A stretch of DNA of 64,000 nt. Origin: Terfezia claveryi (taxonomy: Eukaryota > Ascomycota > Pezizomycetes > Pezizales > Pezizaceae). Below are positions 50,837 to 63,959 of this stretch, one piece after another. The notes under the pieces were generated by a model. It was not told where the DNA came from and made no database searches. It saw only the letters and a list, made by a program, of their open reading frames with translations. Location: assembly GCA_015179025.1 (NCBI GenBank), contig WHUX01000135.1:85391-149390 (forward strand), given 5' to 3'. Position numbers and translations under genes: made by a program. How positions within the stretch are numbered: position 1 is the first letter of the stretch; each line of letters begins with the position of its first letter.

Positions 50837-51359
50837 TATTCCCGATGGTGCCAAGACGACACGCGAGAAACCGGTAGAGTACATCCTGTCTACATCATTG
50901 TATGTACAGCATGTACCAGTACGGTACGTACTGCCAATCCAACATGCATAGCCACGCCAGTCCAGTCGAGAGGATGTACTTCTTATTATTCCTGTGAATG
51001 AAATCCACGCGGAGAGGAGTACGGCCAATATTAATCCCGTACTATGTGATACCAAAAGACATATATGTACAGATAACATATAGAGGGAGAAACAGACTCT
51101 GTCGCCAAACTAAGGGTGGAAACATTCATTAAAGTAGTTCACGGCCGGATTTGGGCCTTACACGGATTCAAGCTAGTTTGTAGATGTAGAATGTAAAGGT
51201 ATCCCCAGATCTGCAGACTGCATGTATACATATATGGACCGTGGGGTAGGTACGTACTTTGCTCTCGTCTTCAATTCATGGTGCCTTTCCTTGCAGCCCC
51301 GAGGGATTTTTCATCATGATCATGATTAAGCCATTGGAGGTATGTAATTACATGGAGTC

Positions 51360-51385
51360 TGGGTAGGTAGGTGGGTAGGTAGGTG
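51360..51385. repeat. (GGTA)n-like microsatellite
   Basis: GGTAGGTAGGTGGGTAGGTA units give a short, imperfect tetranucleotide tract in non-coding DNA. Confidence 0.8.
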
Positions 51386-52831
51386 TGCCATCTCGTGCTT
51401 AGTTTGTCGGTTTCTCAAGTGCCTACATAGATTGGTGGCAAGGTCTGGGTCCACTCTCATGTTTCCCATCTGGTAGCTCTGTAGAGCGAAAGTTGGTGAG
51501 CTCATGTGCGCAAGGTTCACGGCCAAGATTCATAGGATCACCATTTGATCAATTGATCATCACTAGGAAAGGCAGGAAGGTTCGGCTCAATAATAGTCTT
51601 TGGTCCTCATTTGCAGAATCCTTTGATAGGGCGCTATAGCGGCGCCAGACGGTATGTGACACTTGTAGGCTATATTTGGGATCACCGACGCTGGAGTTGG
51701 GAGGCGAGATGTGATTATCCTAGAGAGATAGCACAGAAAGTGGGCAGCTTAGTTTGTATACATAATACATACCTACGCAGGGTGTAGTTACAGTCACTTT
51801 GATTCAAAGTATATATCTTATTTTCTCCTTGAGCGCAAAGTTCTAAGGTCAATGTATTGATCGAGGGCTATTACTACAATACAACTTCAAGTATTTTCAT
51901 TTTTTTAAATAAAAAAAAAAAAAAAAAAAAACTTCAGCACTGCTTACTTCATTTAGTCTGGTTGACTTCTTTAGCTACGTAGATTTATGTACTCAGTACG
52001 TAAGTATCTCCCTTACCGGTAGGTGCGGTGAACTAACACCTGCTCCGTGCGGGCATCAGACTACTGCGTGCTGCGTGTGTGACCAGGTGCTGGGCAGATT
52101 GTTTCAGTTGTTAACGGTACCCGAAGCCTGAATCTCGCTTTACCATGTGTAATGTCTTGTGTGATGTGCGCGGACCTCTGGCTGGAAGCGTAAAGCCACG
52201 AGGAAGACCGGACCACCATCACCACGTACGTGCGCCTGGCTATAGCCCTGGGCCCAGTCACCAGCTTCTGTTCTAGTTTGGTTCACACTTTAAGCGAACG
52301 ACAACGTCAATTTGACAGCTGTCTGTAGTGTAATTCACCACCCTCATTCGCAAATTACCTCTATCAACCGACATAAGTACAAAAGCAAAGTCCTGGTACT
52401 TTCCGCTAGGATGCATAATGAATGTATAGTCAAGGCCATTATTACAGAGTTAGTTTTACAACAAAGCTGCCAGCATTGGGAAATTTATAAAACAACTACG
52501 AAAGGAAGGAGCAAGCACTACCTGTTGGAATTATTTGAACACATACAGTTTCCCTTGACATATTCAGGGATTGAACAGAAAGAATCAGATCTGGGCTCTC
52601 CACAACGAGCTTTTGAATATTTTTGAATAAGGGTTCAGTTTGCAAACTAAGCAGTATGGCAACGATTTTACTCATATTTTACCCAACTCCTAGCAGAAAC
52701 TGTATACCTGCTGAGAAGAGCCACGGTGGTAGCAAGTCTTTTAGGTTGAATGAATAAATGCCAGATATTCCTTTCATGATTCAAGACCAGCACTCAATTC
52801 ATTTGCTTGATAAATTTTAATGAAATCTCCA

Positions 52832-52881
52832 CAAATAGGTTTAAAACTGATGATAACAAATAGGTTCAAAACTGATGATAA
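52832..52881. repeat. 25-bp tandem duplication
   Basis: Two adjacent 25-bp units (52832-52856 and 52857-52881) differ at one position, T in the first (GGTTTAAAAC) and C in the second (GGTTCAAAAC). It looks recent. Confidence 0.92.
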
Positions 52882-54497
52882 ACGTAAGCTAATGGCGTGG
52901 AACCTAACTCCAACTCTATATATATACATGGCCCACCGAATGCCACATCCCACAACCACATGTACATTCCTATACATGACATGCATGGGGACAAAGTCAT
53001 GACCAACCTTGAATTGCAGCCTCTTTGATACCGCTAGTGGTAGTGTATCCAAAGCCAAAGGCGTGTGTACTGATTCGGGGGATATCGTGCTTGACACAAG
53101 CATTTCGGTCACGTGCTGATTTCGCTAGGAACCACGGCCAGACTAGCGTTATATATCCATAGTCTGGTTCTACGACATGCGTGTCCCAGTCTGGTTCCTG
53201 AGAGACCGGTGGTCGGAATTTTACCCTCCCACCGTTTGGTGCACAAGGAATATTAGAGAGGCTTGTGAGGTCAATCGAACCCCTTAACTGCTTGGATATA
53301 ATCAACAGTTTACAAACTTCTTTCGATATCAAATTGGGGGAGATGCTAGGAACCTCAATCATTCTTTTTCTACGCAGGTCTAGCCATAGAGAATAAGAGT
53401 GCTGATCATGAAGCATGAAGGATAGACAATTGGAATGACAACGCCAGCCGATCTGGAGGAGCTATTTAGTGACAGTGGTGCTTGCTTCTTTACTACTGGG
53501 TCCAATTGGCAATAACAGGCACTTGAGACAAATTCTTGCGATCAAGAACTTACCGTCTCAAGTTGGTAGCTCATAGCGACATGCAGTCTGTCGTTGGAGG
53601 CCTAGACGAAGTCACTCGACATGGTATTTTTGGCCAGCAGCGAATTTCTTATTCAATGCCTTAATGAATGTGGGTATAGGGCCCCCCAAGATACTACTTT
53701 GAGCCTCTCAAAGCCTCGTGCCAACTCATTTGCTCCGACATGCTGGCTACACAGCTCTCTTAAATTGACGCCAGCCACGACACATTTTGCACGGCGGGAG
53801 TGGTTGTGCATCTTACAATCTTACCTAGCCGCCGGCAAGCCGCCATGGTGAAGTCGGTTTATGGAAAGTTTGGATTCTTCATAGGGTACCGTAGGAGTAC
53901 GTGCAGAGCCCATGGCTTTTTGTACAACAGCACCCTCCTGGAATTGCGATGTGCATGCAGCTAGGATGTGGACGTGGGTTGTGTATGGTATGGCAGCATA
54001 CTCTTACCCCCCTCTTCGTGCATCCAACTCCCCAACAGAAATACCCACGGGGAAGACTCTGCAACCAGCAGCTTGTACTCTACACTTCAAAGGGGGCCCA
54101 TGTAACCATTCGACGCACTTGTCTTGGCGGAGGTAATTCCAGGCCGACTTTCACTGGATTGTCAATAATCTGCACTGACCATGGCCTTTCTAGCGGCTGG
54201 AGTGGAGGTGGGTGACGGGGGTTCATAGCACAGTTCGAGCGGGACGGCAGACGCGACTATCAACGTTGAACGGAGATATAGACATATTATTGAAAAACAT
54301 TCATATACACCTCCTCCCCACCCCTCATAGGTATTGACCCCCGGAGTAATCGATTACCGAAAAAGTTAGCTACCAGACCCATCGCAAACGAAACAAAACC
54401 CCACACGGGACACCGAAAACTTATTTCCTCCGATATATCAGACAGCTAGTTCAACGGCTGTGCCTGGCAAACCAAAAAGCAAAAAAACTTGGTAAAA

Positions 54498-54505
54498 TTT
54501 ATATA
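54498..54505 (+). promoter_or_regulatory. TATA-like element of the 54.6 kb gene
   Basis: TTTATATA sits 95 nt before the start codon of the Ser/Pro-rich frame. The position is right for a fungal core promoter, but the sequence is common in AT-rich DNA. Confidence 0.35.
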
Positions 54506-54592
54506 CCTCCTGAATACCCCATCTGAGTTTCGCGCTCTGATACCATACCTACAAATACCTGTTCGGCTTTGAAGGAAGTCACGACGAACGAA

Positions 54593-55183
54593 ATGTCTTC
54601 TCCATCCTCCTGCCACTCTCCTACTTCACAATCATCTTATTGTAACTCAATCTTCTCATACAATGGCTCCGGCTCTTCACATACTCTCGATGATATGTCC
54701 AACATCACAACTCCAGACTCTGCAACACCCAAGGAAGCATTCTCACCATTGATCTTTTGCTCGCCATCCCCAAGTTTGAGCTCAGCATCACCCGCAGAGG
54801 GTATGCTAGGGATGGCTCCATTGTTACCTCCAGCCAATTTTTTCTACACAACGGGAGCTGGCTCAGTGGGCTCTTCTCCCTCATCCTCCCACTCGTCACT
54901 CTCTCAATACCCTCAAGAATACTACCGACCACAGCCACCTCCGGCTTCGCCGCAACTCAACACCCACATCTACCCATCCCCGTACGTCTCGGACAAAGAG
55001 CAGTACTCATATGCCCCCCAAACAACACCCACTTCATCCTACGCTTCCGGATCACCATACGCCAGAAACCGAAGGTCTCTACCTCCGATTGACCCAACTC
55101 GATTTGAGGAGGAGGAATGGTATACGCCAAGCGGGAAGAAGGTCCGGCATTCCGCAATGCATTTGCACTGCGCAACTATGTAA
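54593..55183 (+). CDS. Ser/Pro/Tyr-rich protein of unknown function
   Basis: This continuous frame gives 196 residues from ATG 54593. It is rich in Ser, Pro, Thr and Tyr: SSPSSCHSPTSQSSYCNS near the start, TTPDSATPKEAFSPL and FCSPSPSLSSASPAEG in the middle, then SSPSSSHSSLSQYPQEYYRP and a Pro-rich tract before YVSDKEQYSY. The C-terminus carries a more ordered stretch, RNRRSLPPIDPTRFEEEEWY then TPSGKKVRHS. There is no signal peptide or membrane segment. The composition resembles the disordered N-terminus of fungal transcription factors, and a GTAATA donor overlaps the stop codon, so this could be the first exon of a longer gene. I found no DNA-binding domain downstream. Function unknown. Confidence 0.5.
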   Translation: MSSPSSCHSPTSQSSYCNSIFSYNGSGSSHTLDDMSNITTPDSATPKEAFSPLIFCSPSPSLSSASPAEGMLGMAPLLPPANFFYTTGAGSVGSSPSSSHSSLSQYPQEYYRPQPPPASPQLNTHIYPSPYVSDKEQYSYAPQTTPTSSYASGSPYARNRRSLPPIDPTRFEEEEWYTPSGKKVRHSAMHLHCATM

Positions 55184-58100
55184 TAAACAACTAAGAATCA
55201 CATTGATGGATACAGCAATACGGCTACAACAAACATCAGTGATTGAAACAAATTCACGATTATCATTCTTTCCCAGTCCAAAGAAAGATAGTTGCATGAG
55301 CCCAGCCCACCAACCCTGGTCAACAACTCATACGGACTGTTCCAATTCCAGTCCAGCGTTCCAGCCACCAAGTCGGGATTATCCTTGTCTATTGCCTGCA
55401 TCCGCAGGTTCGATCATTGGCTAGAGGTGGGAGGGGGGAGGGAAAGGGGGGGGGGGGGTCTTGCTCTCGGCGATCCAGGCATTTGGGGATTGCTACTAAG
55501 TAGGCACCCTACACGGGCCCAAATTTACTCGGCAAAGTTCAGCTGGAACGGGCCTTGTTGCTGCTGCTTCAGTGCTTTTACGTTCGCCTCTTTTATCCCT
55601 GAGAGATTCCTTTCCTTTTTCTTCGTTACACATAAAAATCCCCTGCTGACTCGACTTTGCCTTTGAATCATCCCTTTTATTTTCTTTTGGGTCGGGGAGT
55701 GGTACAACGGATTCGTTGCACCCTATTTAGTGCTAATGGGGTCTGAAGTCTCCAGCACACAAAAAAATAATCACCTATTTCTTTATGGAGTTTTTCTGGC
55801 TTCTGGTTAATAATTTTCCTTTACTCAAATGCATGGGAACAGTAATGGGGTGTCGATTGAAGGCGTATGGGACTTGAACGGGATGTGGGATAGTTGGCAT
55901 GTGTTGGCGAGTGGGATCCCACAGGCGTTAATTGCGGGTTGTTTTTATTTCGAGAGCATTTACCTCTCTCAGCTTTATGATTCGCATTTCCTAACCTATA
56001 GATTGGGAACTGCAAGGCTGTTTGGTAGATTTCCTTTGTTGATATCCAACATTTTTAGTTGACGGAAGTATTATCTAACATGGCATTGGATTGGGGAGCT
56101 GCGAGGATATTGGGAGATTGGTTGAGCAAGGGGGAGGAGCACCAGTGGTGCAGGATGGGAGGATTGGTAATTATTAATTAGTGATGAAATTGAACGAAGG
56201 AATGCAGTTGCGAACTTGTCTACGAGTAAGGGTTGAATCTCTGTGAGGTTGTATTGTGGGAAGCTGCCTGTCGCGGCCAACGGCTGAAGTATCCTGCAGC
56301 TGGTGATGAGGCTTTACTCTACCGGGACAATAGCATTAGGTAAACTCGATGCTTTGATCACATTGTGCCCCATCAATCGATGGATGCGGCGGGGGTGGAG
56401 ATATCGATCTGCAAATGGCAACCAGGCCAGCTCGGAAGCAGAAGAACATGTGGGTGGACTGAACGATGCGCCTTGGTCGAACAAAGGCAGGGTGACATGG
56501 TATTGCCCTTTCCCCTCATTTCATCAAGCATGTACGCAATTGGTAACGTCCACCTCCTATCTCTAAATGCATATTTACTTTTACAGCGTTGCTGCAGTCG
56601 TGCATGCCAAGCCTCAGTTTGTTTTCAGCCAATCTGCAATAAGTGAGCTAGAGCCAGCTGCCTAGTCTTGGGGGGTTGTGATCGGTGAGCTACACAAACG
56701 GGTTGAAACGTTCGCCGCCATCAGCAGCCACCCCGTTGAACACCTCCATTTTTTCGCCACACGAAACTTGCATTCACACCACCACCGGTGCGTTTTGAGG
56801 ATGTTCAGCGGGGCAGGGGATCAAAAAAAAAGGAGGCTTTGGTTTTGATGGATGATGATGTATGTCGACATATCCTAGTCACCCCTAGCTCCGCTGAGCA
56901 CATGTATGTACATGTCGGCATCGACGTCAATAAGCCTCAATACTGAAACCTTACACGTGCACTCGCCTGCGTGCGTCGTCGGATCCGCACGAGCTTGCGG
57001 CGAGGCAGTATAGATGAAGTTCCCATGTGTATCATTATATTTATATTGCCTTGGGTTACACTGACTCCTTTGGACCCGGCTAAGGCGAAGCAAAAAAGCC
57101 CACAAGAGATGAACACTGCTAAACGTCGAGATGGTGAGACTTTCTAAGATGAAAGAGGGTCCTTTCTTTCTTAGAGCAAATTGGTACATACTGTATAACC
57201 CAACTCCCACCTCATTGGGGGGGAGGTTACGTAGTTCAACATGACATTTGCAGATACAATCAAGCTAAGCAGAATTGGCTCGCGGGGGTGTCAGACAACA
57301 TAAACTCCATAAACTCCCTTAATAGCCGTGAAATATAAGATTTTAAGCTTAAGCTTAAGATTTCGATTTCCGTCGGCCACGCATTGTGCATCCTCCTGCT
57401 TGTTTGCAAGCTTGCAGACATCACCCCGCACTATTAAATGTAACACTTAAACCCATCAACACACCGACTATAGAGCGGAGCTCACGGTCCAATGTAACAC
57501 ACCCGCAGGTTGGTTTAAACTGACGTTGGTTTGTAATCGAAATTGTCCGGCGAGAAGGCCGGGACCGCTGAGCGGATGCAGATCATGCATGAAGAGGGAT
57601 CTCATGGGCCAAACTTCATGGGTTTTGGTCTTACATAGTAAGATGCCTGACTATTGACCTCCAAAACAGCCTTGTTCATACCTTATAAATACTTCAGTAT
57701 GCACATATTAATTTTATGCGCCATGCTTGTATATAACCTTTATTACATGAATACCATGCATGAGTTCTAGGCCAAGATGTCTCACTATTAGACCGGGCGC
57801 TACAAATTCTGTCATCAGTGCCGAATATGGTAAAACCCCGGGCCAAATACAACCGGAATGAACGATCTCAACCAACAGACTTCGGTACGGCACGAGCAAA
57901 TCTGGCACCAAACCCGGCCCGCGTCGATGTGGCTTGCCCGTTAAATATGATGGCTTTCCCTTAGTGCCGGACCCTGGGTTTGTTTCCACACCCCTTTCAG
58001 GCCAGGAGACCGAGAGGTTTGTATGTACCTACCAGTCTAACAAATGACAAGCCTCCAATCCACCCTGCAAAAGCGTCAGTGGGGGGTTTCGCGCCGCGTG

Positions 58101-61100
58101 GGAGATGTTATCTTAGATGGCATGAAATGACAGCTGTCCGTCAAGACTAGCTGTCCGTGGGTTTGGTTCAGTCCTAGTTTTCAGGCTGATCAGACAGTTC
58201 AGCAGGGTCACATTGCCTACAAGGAAATCTTTCTTGCGTGTCTCAATCTGAGGCGCACGTCACTATCTAAGTAGGGTACTCTCGATAGCAGGCTGATGCT
58301 CGATTTGTTCCTTAAATCCGTTTTTTTCGTCTATCGCTTAAGTACCAGGGTCATCCTGAGAATCAAACCCAGTAACCCCTTAAGATACCTGGGCCAAAGT
58401 CTAGTTTTTCCTTGTATGGTAAGCCACACGTGTAGGCGCAGCTTTCGTGTATGATGATTGGCCTGTGCTCTGGAGGGAGTGACATAGGTACACTATTCAA
58501 GGGGGGTATGTAGTTTACATGTAAGTGGATCCAGACCCCCCCGTCCCTCACGCTAAAGTTCCCCGGTATTGTTCAATCCGTGGAAATAAAAATACTAGTA
58601 TCTAGCGAGGAAGGAAAAACTGCAAAATAGGAAAGGCCTAAGGTCGTGTATGTTACGACATCAAATCCCAGGTACCCCCCTTCAACTCATTATAGTCCAA
58701 TCCCTGCCCCCAAAAGGCTGCGAAAACCTAACTAGATACATTGCTTATTTTGGAAATTGCGTAAGAGATCAGCATATTCCTAACCCAATATGAAACCCAT
58801 TAGGATGAGAGCCAGACTAAGTACACACCTACCTTACCCTGTAGCTAGCTAATTGTTACTTTCGGTAGTTGGGATAGGCATCCTGATGAGGCTCTAAACT
58901 CTTTATTGATCTATTGCGGTTATTGGTCCTACTGGAGACGTGGGACCCACACCACTATTACAGTTTGTAGCTATAGAAGTTTAACAGAATTGCAGCACAT
59001 CTTTCTGCCTGATATCCCTATATACAGTACGTATGACCCCCAGTGATTAATCTGCGAATAATATATCTTAGATACGTAGTAGTGGGTCTAGATGTATTGT
59101 ACTTAGTCTACGAAAGCTGCTTTAACTTACAACTGGGCGTGAGAACTGCAACTAATTAGTACCTAGCTCTAGTCAATATCCCGCCTTGATTCCCCAAAGG
59201 GAATGGTGGGAAAGATACTACTTTATATTCATACCTGTTGAAATCTATTGGACCAACAGGCTTTTAAGGTGTCTCGATGGTGATCCTAGATTCAACTGGG
59301 TGTGAGAAAATTGAATTACTGCTCAAGGTAGATTGCACTATGCTGAATCAGTCCGTCAGCGTCCCGAAGAGAAGCTACCTAAGGCAGCTTAGCTCAATCC
59401 CATATGCATGTATCGTCATAAACGATCTGCCTCGGAATAAAATGCCCGGCCTGCAGGGCACACTGCAGCGCAGCTGGGGTTCGGCACTAGTACTTAGCCT
59501 CAGCGTGGCAAAAAATTTTCTGTGTAAGCGCTGTCCTTGCCCATTTTTATATTTCTTTTCTGACTACATGCGCAGGTGATGAAATCATATCAGCTTGCTT
59601 CAACGTGCATGCATGAGAGGTACTCACCTTAACCCGATTGGGTTATTAGGCTGTTCGGACTCAAACCAGAGACCTTAGGGCTAACATAAAAATGAAAACA
59701 ATTCCATGAAACCAAGCCTAATTGATGAAGACAATATTTAGACTCAGTATGAATTGCAATTACAGACCTGACGGACTAAATAGAAGCTTCGGGCATGATT
59801 ACGCGACTCTCATTTAGTTATCTCGGCAGCATCCCGTTTTCGAGTAGGATGAGTGCCGTACATCATGGGCATACATACTTATCTCGCTATCAGCGCATAC
59901 ACAGATCCATGTAAAGCAGACTTTGTGCACCGCGACCGGGTACATTGGATAAAATATTCATGTTCTGCAAGGAGCGTATATCACCTGACACGAGTTGTGG
60001 TTGGCTTTGCAATTCCATACATGGTCGGAATGCCGTGCCATTGAGCGGAAATTGAGGGGATACGCACAAGACCATGCTTAGTGCATATATACTCTCCGTA
60101 AATCTGCTCCAAGCCACTACCTAGCTCCCGTTGAATTAGAAAGCCACTGTGTTTGTTATCCAAGACAGTGGTTTGTTACCCAAGCCTCCTATGCCTGAAC
60201 CCAGCAGAGATCTGATGTGCCGCTAATTGCATGATGGCCGCCATGTATTACCAGTACGCGCGCATAAGCAATGCATGGGCAATACTACCCTTGACTTTGT
60301 ATTCAGCTAAGGAGTATGAAATCGTCACATACGTATACCCCGCTGAAATCATGTTTCTTTGATGTCCATGCTCACAAAAGGGTTAAGGTCACACCCTGCT
60401 AAAGCACTCGAATCACTGATTCAAAGCCAAGGTCTTAACTGACCTCCACAACAGAAGAGCTCTGAAGAGAAAAATTAGAAAATGTAGCCATTGCCGAACT
60501 CACATGCATCATAAAATATAACAGGGGTTGGTTGATTGCACGTGGGGGTTTATCGATGATCATACAATATCAAATGAGCATTGGACATGCGTAGTTAATG
60601 TACACAATCGGGTAGTGCATTCATAAGCAGTTGATGGTATGTATGATATTGTTATCTTGGAGACATCCTAGAGGCTCAGTTCTAAGATTCGAAGTCCCCT
60701 TCAGCTAATATTGAACTGTGACCTTTTCTTGTAAGCTGATAGGCTGTATAAACATTGATCGACTCGTTTCGGCTCGAGAGGAAAGTCAATCAGTCACAAT
60801 CCCCAACTGATTCGTGGAAGACCGAGTGAAATTAATACTATGACAAATTCGTAAGGCTACAAAAGGCAGTGCCATGTATGCTAAACAGCTGAAGGCTAGG
60901 GGATGCTCATCTTCGTTACTTTTTCTGTATGAGATATAATTGATATGCGATAGCGAAACGTTCGGGGGAAATATAAGAAAGGAGAATAGAATGAAGAAAT
61001 AGCGTAAATATCTTTCTAAGAATGTTTAGAAAAAAGGAAATAGGTGAGTCCAGGAACGGAAATATGACGGTACGGGTTTGTTCATCGACTACCTATTTGA

Positions 61101-61566
61101 GTTACAGGATATCCTAAACGATCGTTGAGTAGTTAAGCGGGTTATGGTTTGTGCCTCCATATATCACATACCTATCCACATTTCGGGAGCCCCTCATTGT
61201 GTTGAATCCTTCAAAGCTTGTATGACATGCCAATCGCTTGTTGATCATGGTCATATTAATAGAGAGGATCTGTGGGAGGTGAAAGGAGGAGTGCCTATAG
61301 TCGCCAGGACCTGAAGTGACTTAGCAGACTGACATCTGTTGAATTCAAAGGATTCCAAATTGATATTATGAGCTATTATTGACAAATCTAGAGAAATGAT
61401 GAAAGAGGGATGTAGACATGTGGAATCAGGGTAATACTCTCGTATGAGCCAGTGATGCGAAGGGAAGATATCCAATGACTGTCTTTCGGTCGATACCTAT
61501 CTTGTCCAATGTTTCGAGGCTACTTACGTTACAATATGGCCTTTGGATGGGATAGATGGATACCTA

Positions 61567-61590
61567 AAGTACCTACTTAAGTAGGTACTT
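61567..61590. repeat. Perfect 24-bp palindrome
   Basis: AAGTACCTACTT (61567-61578) is followed directly by its exact complement with no loop. It is built from the TACCTA/TAGGTA unit that is frequent in this window. Confidence 0.9.
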
Positions 61591-61699
61591 GACTATATAC
61601 ACCACACACAGCACGAGTTTCCTTCTGATAGCCATTTTCCTTACAGCGATTCTTACATATTCTTCCCCACCCTTCGGCTTCTATCATCTACCATGTGCA

Positions 61700-61800
61700 C
61701 GTGCGGGCGGGAGATTAACTTCATTGAACCTTGAATCCATCCGGGGTTCCGGATGGCTCGTCATACCGTCCCGAAGGATAGTGCATACGCGTACTGAAAC
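61700..61800 (+). mobile_element. Retroelement 3' tail copy (SL2 region)
   Basis: GCGGGCGGGAGATTAACTTC and then TGAATCCATCCGGGGTTCC align with 18799-18850 of the full element. SL2 is perfect here: CCATCCGG (61737-61744), loop GGTT, CCGGATGG (61749-61756). GGCTCGTCATAC continues the match. The sequence then diverges and has no A-tail, so the copy is old or truncated. Confidence 0.55.
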
Positions 61801-63959
61801 TTAACTACAACCCTAGGCTTGTTTAGTAAGACACTCAGTAGCCATATGACTAGCCCACTGGAAGGGCTGTTTATATTTAATTTTGCCTACATATACAGAC
61901 TATCATTAATTCATCTCTTTAATATTAAACATAAGAACCTTCAGTTCTGTTCGATATGCAGAGAAATTCTCAGCTATGCAGCTTTCGAGACTGCCTCTGC
62001 AGATGTGCCGAAGTATAGCCTGAACATTGTGGTGCATTTGTAATCAAGCTGGAATGTTCTTTTCAATAACTTATGGATATAAATTAGTACATAATCTCTG
62101 GATGTGATAGGTATCAGGTAAGTATCTGCATAATCAAACAGATATACCACGGACATTGGGTAAATCCTCAGGAGTGAGAGAGGCTCAATGGAAATATTTG
62201 GAGTGTAAGCTGTGCATATTTGTAAAACTCAGTAAGAGATGGAACCGGCCATACAAAAGTCAACCAAGCATAGTAATAGAGTTTCAGTTTTCACGTTTTG
62301 GGTTTTAGATGCAATGGTGCAGCGAAAATGCATAGAAGATCGTGATCTGTGGAGACATTTGGGTTCTTGCGGGGTTGTCGACCACCTGGCCGTCGAATAG
62401 GATTTGATTTTGCGTAGAAATGTTGCACATACATAGGGGCGATTCTAACACCAAACATTCAATATTAGTAATGTTGTGAAGACAGTACCAAATCTAACGT
62501 TGGATACTATACTACATCAGATGAGCTATTACATGTTATACTCTTTTTAGGATGCTATCGCGTGGCTCGGTTTCAATTGCCACGTTTTTAATACATATCC
62601 AGATCCATCCAGCATGCATGCTTACTGGTACCTACTGATATTCCTTGCTTTTTCGATTTGGTCCCTTTGAATTCCAGATCCAGGCGGGATCCGGCACCCA
62701 AGTATTCGTGGTCATTGTTGATCGTACGATATATGCAGCTCGGTTAAATATTGCCTGTCAATGTCAAACTCAACGTCAACCCGTTCAGCTTGACAGGTCT
62801 TGTGACTTTGGACCAGGGTTATCCTTGCCCCCGGGGTCGACCGCTCCCAATGAAGGCACTATAAAAATTTCTAGACCTCGCAATAGCCTAGGGCTGAGTG
62901 CGATTGAGCCATAACAAGTAACTACAGTAGGTGGTTATGCTTATTTTATCGACAATAGGGCGGAATTGAATCCGCTAATGATTGGTAGCCGTACATAGAA
63001 CTGGACTCTCTGGTTGCGAGTCGCCTAAGCATGCCAACTCAGGTGTTCTATCCTAATATACTGGCCGATTTAGGTATTTACATGCCTTGGTGTAATTGCA
63101 AGGATGGAGAGGATCTGCACTTGAGCCTCAGTGAGGTCCAATTGGAGGCAATATAATCTAAGTACCTCGCAGCATGTGATCAAAGCAATGTACCTAGGTA
63201 GCTCATTGGTAAGTTCTTCGAATGGGGAAGCTTGCCACCTAACATTCGCCCTTTGTCGTTTTTATACTAAAACATTACCAACTTTGCGAAAATAGCAAAA
63301 ATTATCAATACCATGAATTTCGTTCACTCAGAGTTCTGAAATTTAGTTTCTATCAAGGACGGACTCAAAGCTTATGCTCTTTAATTACACTGTAAATGGA
63401 AAATGCTCGTGGTGAAAAATTTAGAAGTTTGAAGAGTGGTTGCCAAGTAACCTTTCCCATACAAAATTGCATGACAACATCATGTATCGGTCGCCACTCC
63501 ACTATTCTAGGGCTTCCAGCCGATTGGGATACCAGCTCAAGAACTAATCTTTTCTAGCGTGATTGTACCTTCTATAGTGTGCATCTACCTACCTGATATA
63601 TACAGACTTTATAAGGTTATTGGCTTTTGTCACTCCTGGCACTTTTGGTGTAAAAATGCAAAGGGCGAAGACTAATGTCCTAGACTATACATGCCGTGCA
63701 ATCACATATTTGCTTTCTGAACTGCTGTTGATTCTAGAGCTACCACAATATATGTGTGTAATATCCTGACATTCCCCACGCCTCAAGCTGAATTGAAACT
63801 TCTAATGCAAATTTCTGGCTCGAAATCTGACTGACCGTACTTCAGCCGCTAGCGGAGCTCAATACTAATTGCCCGTTACCTTGCTTTTTACACTTCCAGA
63901 TGTGTTGTGTGGCTTTGACTTATCGGTACCGGGTAGAGCCTGAACTGTACATAGCAGTA

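Larger units (their letters stand above)
46100..54592. other. 8.5 kb gene-poor spacer with dispersed TCTGGTTGCAC motifs
   Basis: I see no supported gene. Open frames around 46956-47186 (ending GQYYLKSDPGICI) and 47623-47820 look somewhat codon-like, but no family is apparent. The notable content is transposon-end-like motifs (49516-49527, 50599-50610, 50821-50836, 51954-51963, 53160-53169), a GGTA repeat (51360-51385), an A21 run (51911-51931) and a 25-bp tandem duplication (52832-52881). Confidence 0.5.
55184..63957. other. 8.8 kb gene-poor spacer at the right side
   Basis: No supported protein gene or RNA gene. It holds a small palindrome (61567-61590), a copy of the retroelement 3' tail (61700-61800), an AAGCTTAAGCTTAA alternating stretch (57343-57357), and scattered CCTAGG/TAGGTA-type palindromic hexamers such as 63189-63200. 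Confidence 0.5.

Noticed and set aside
59640..59690. Minus-strand GGTTTGAGTCC considered as the B-box of a tRNA gene
   Set aside because: The adjoining bases cannot form a T-stem or acceptor stem, and no A-box lies at the right distance.
62995..63055. Minus-strand GAGTTGGCATGCTTAGGCGACTC considered as a tRNA-Leu/Ser 5' half
   Set aside because: No anticodon arm or T-arm pairs properly, so it is at most a remnant.
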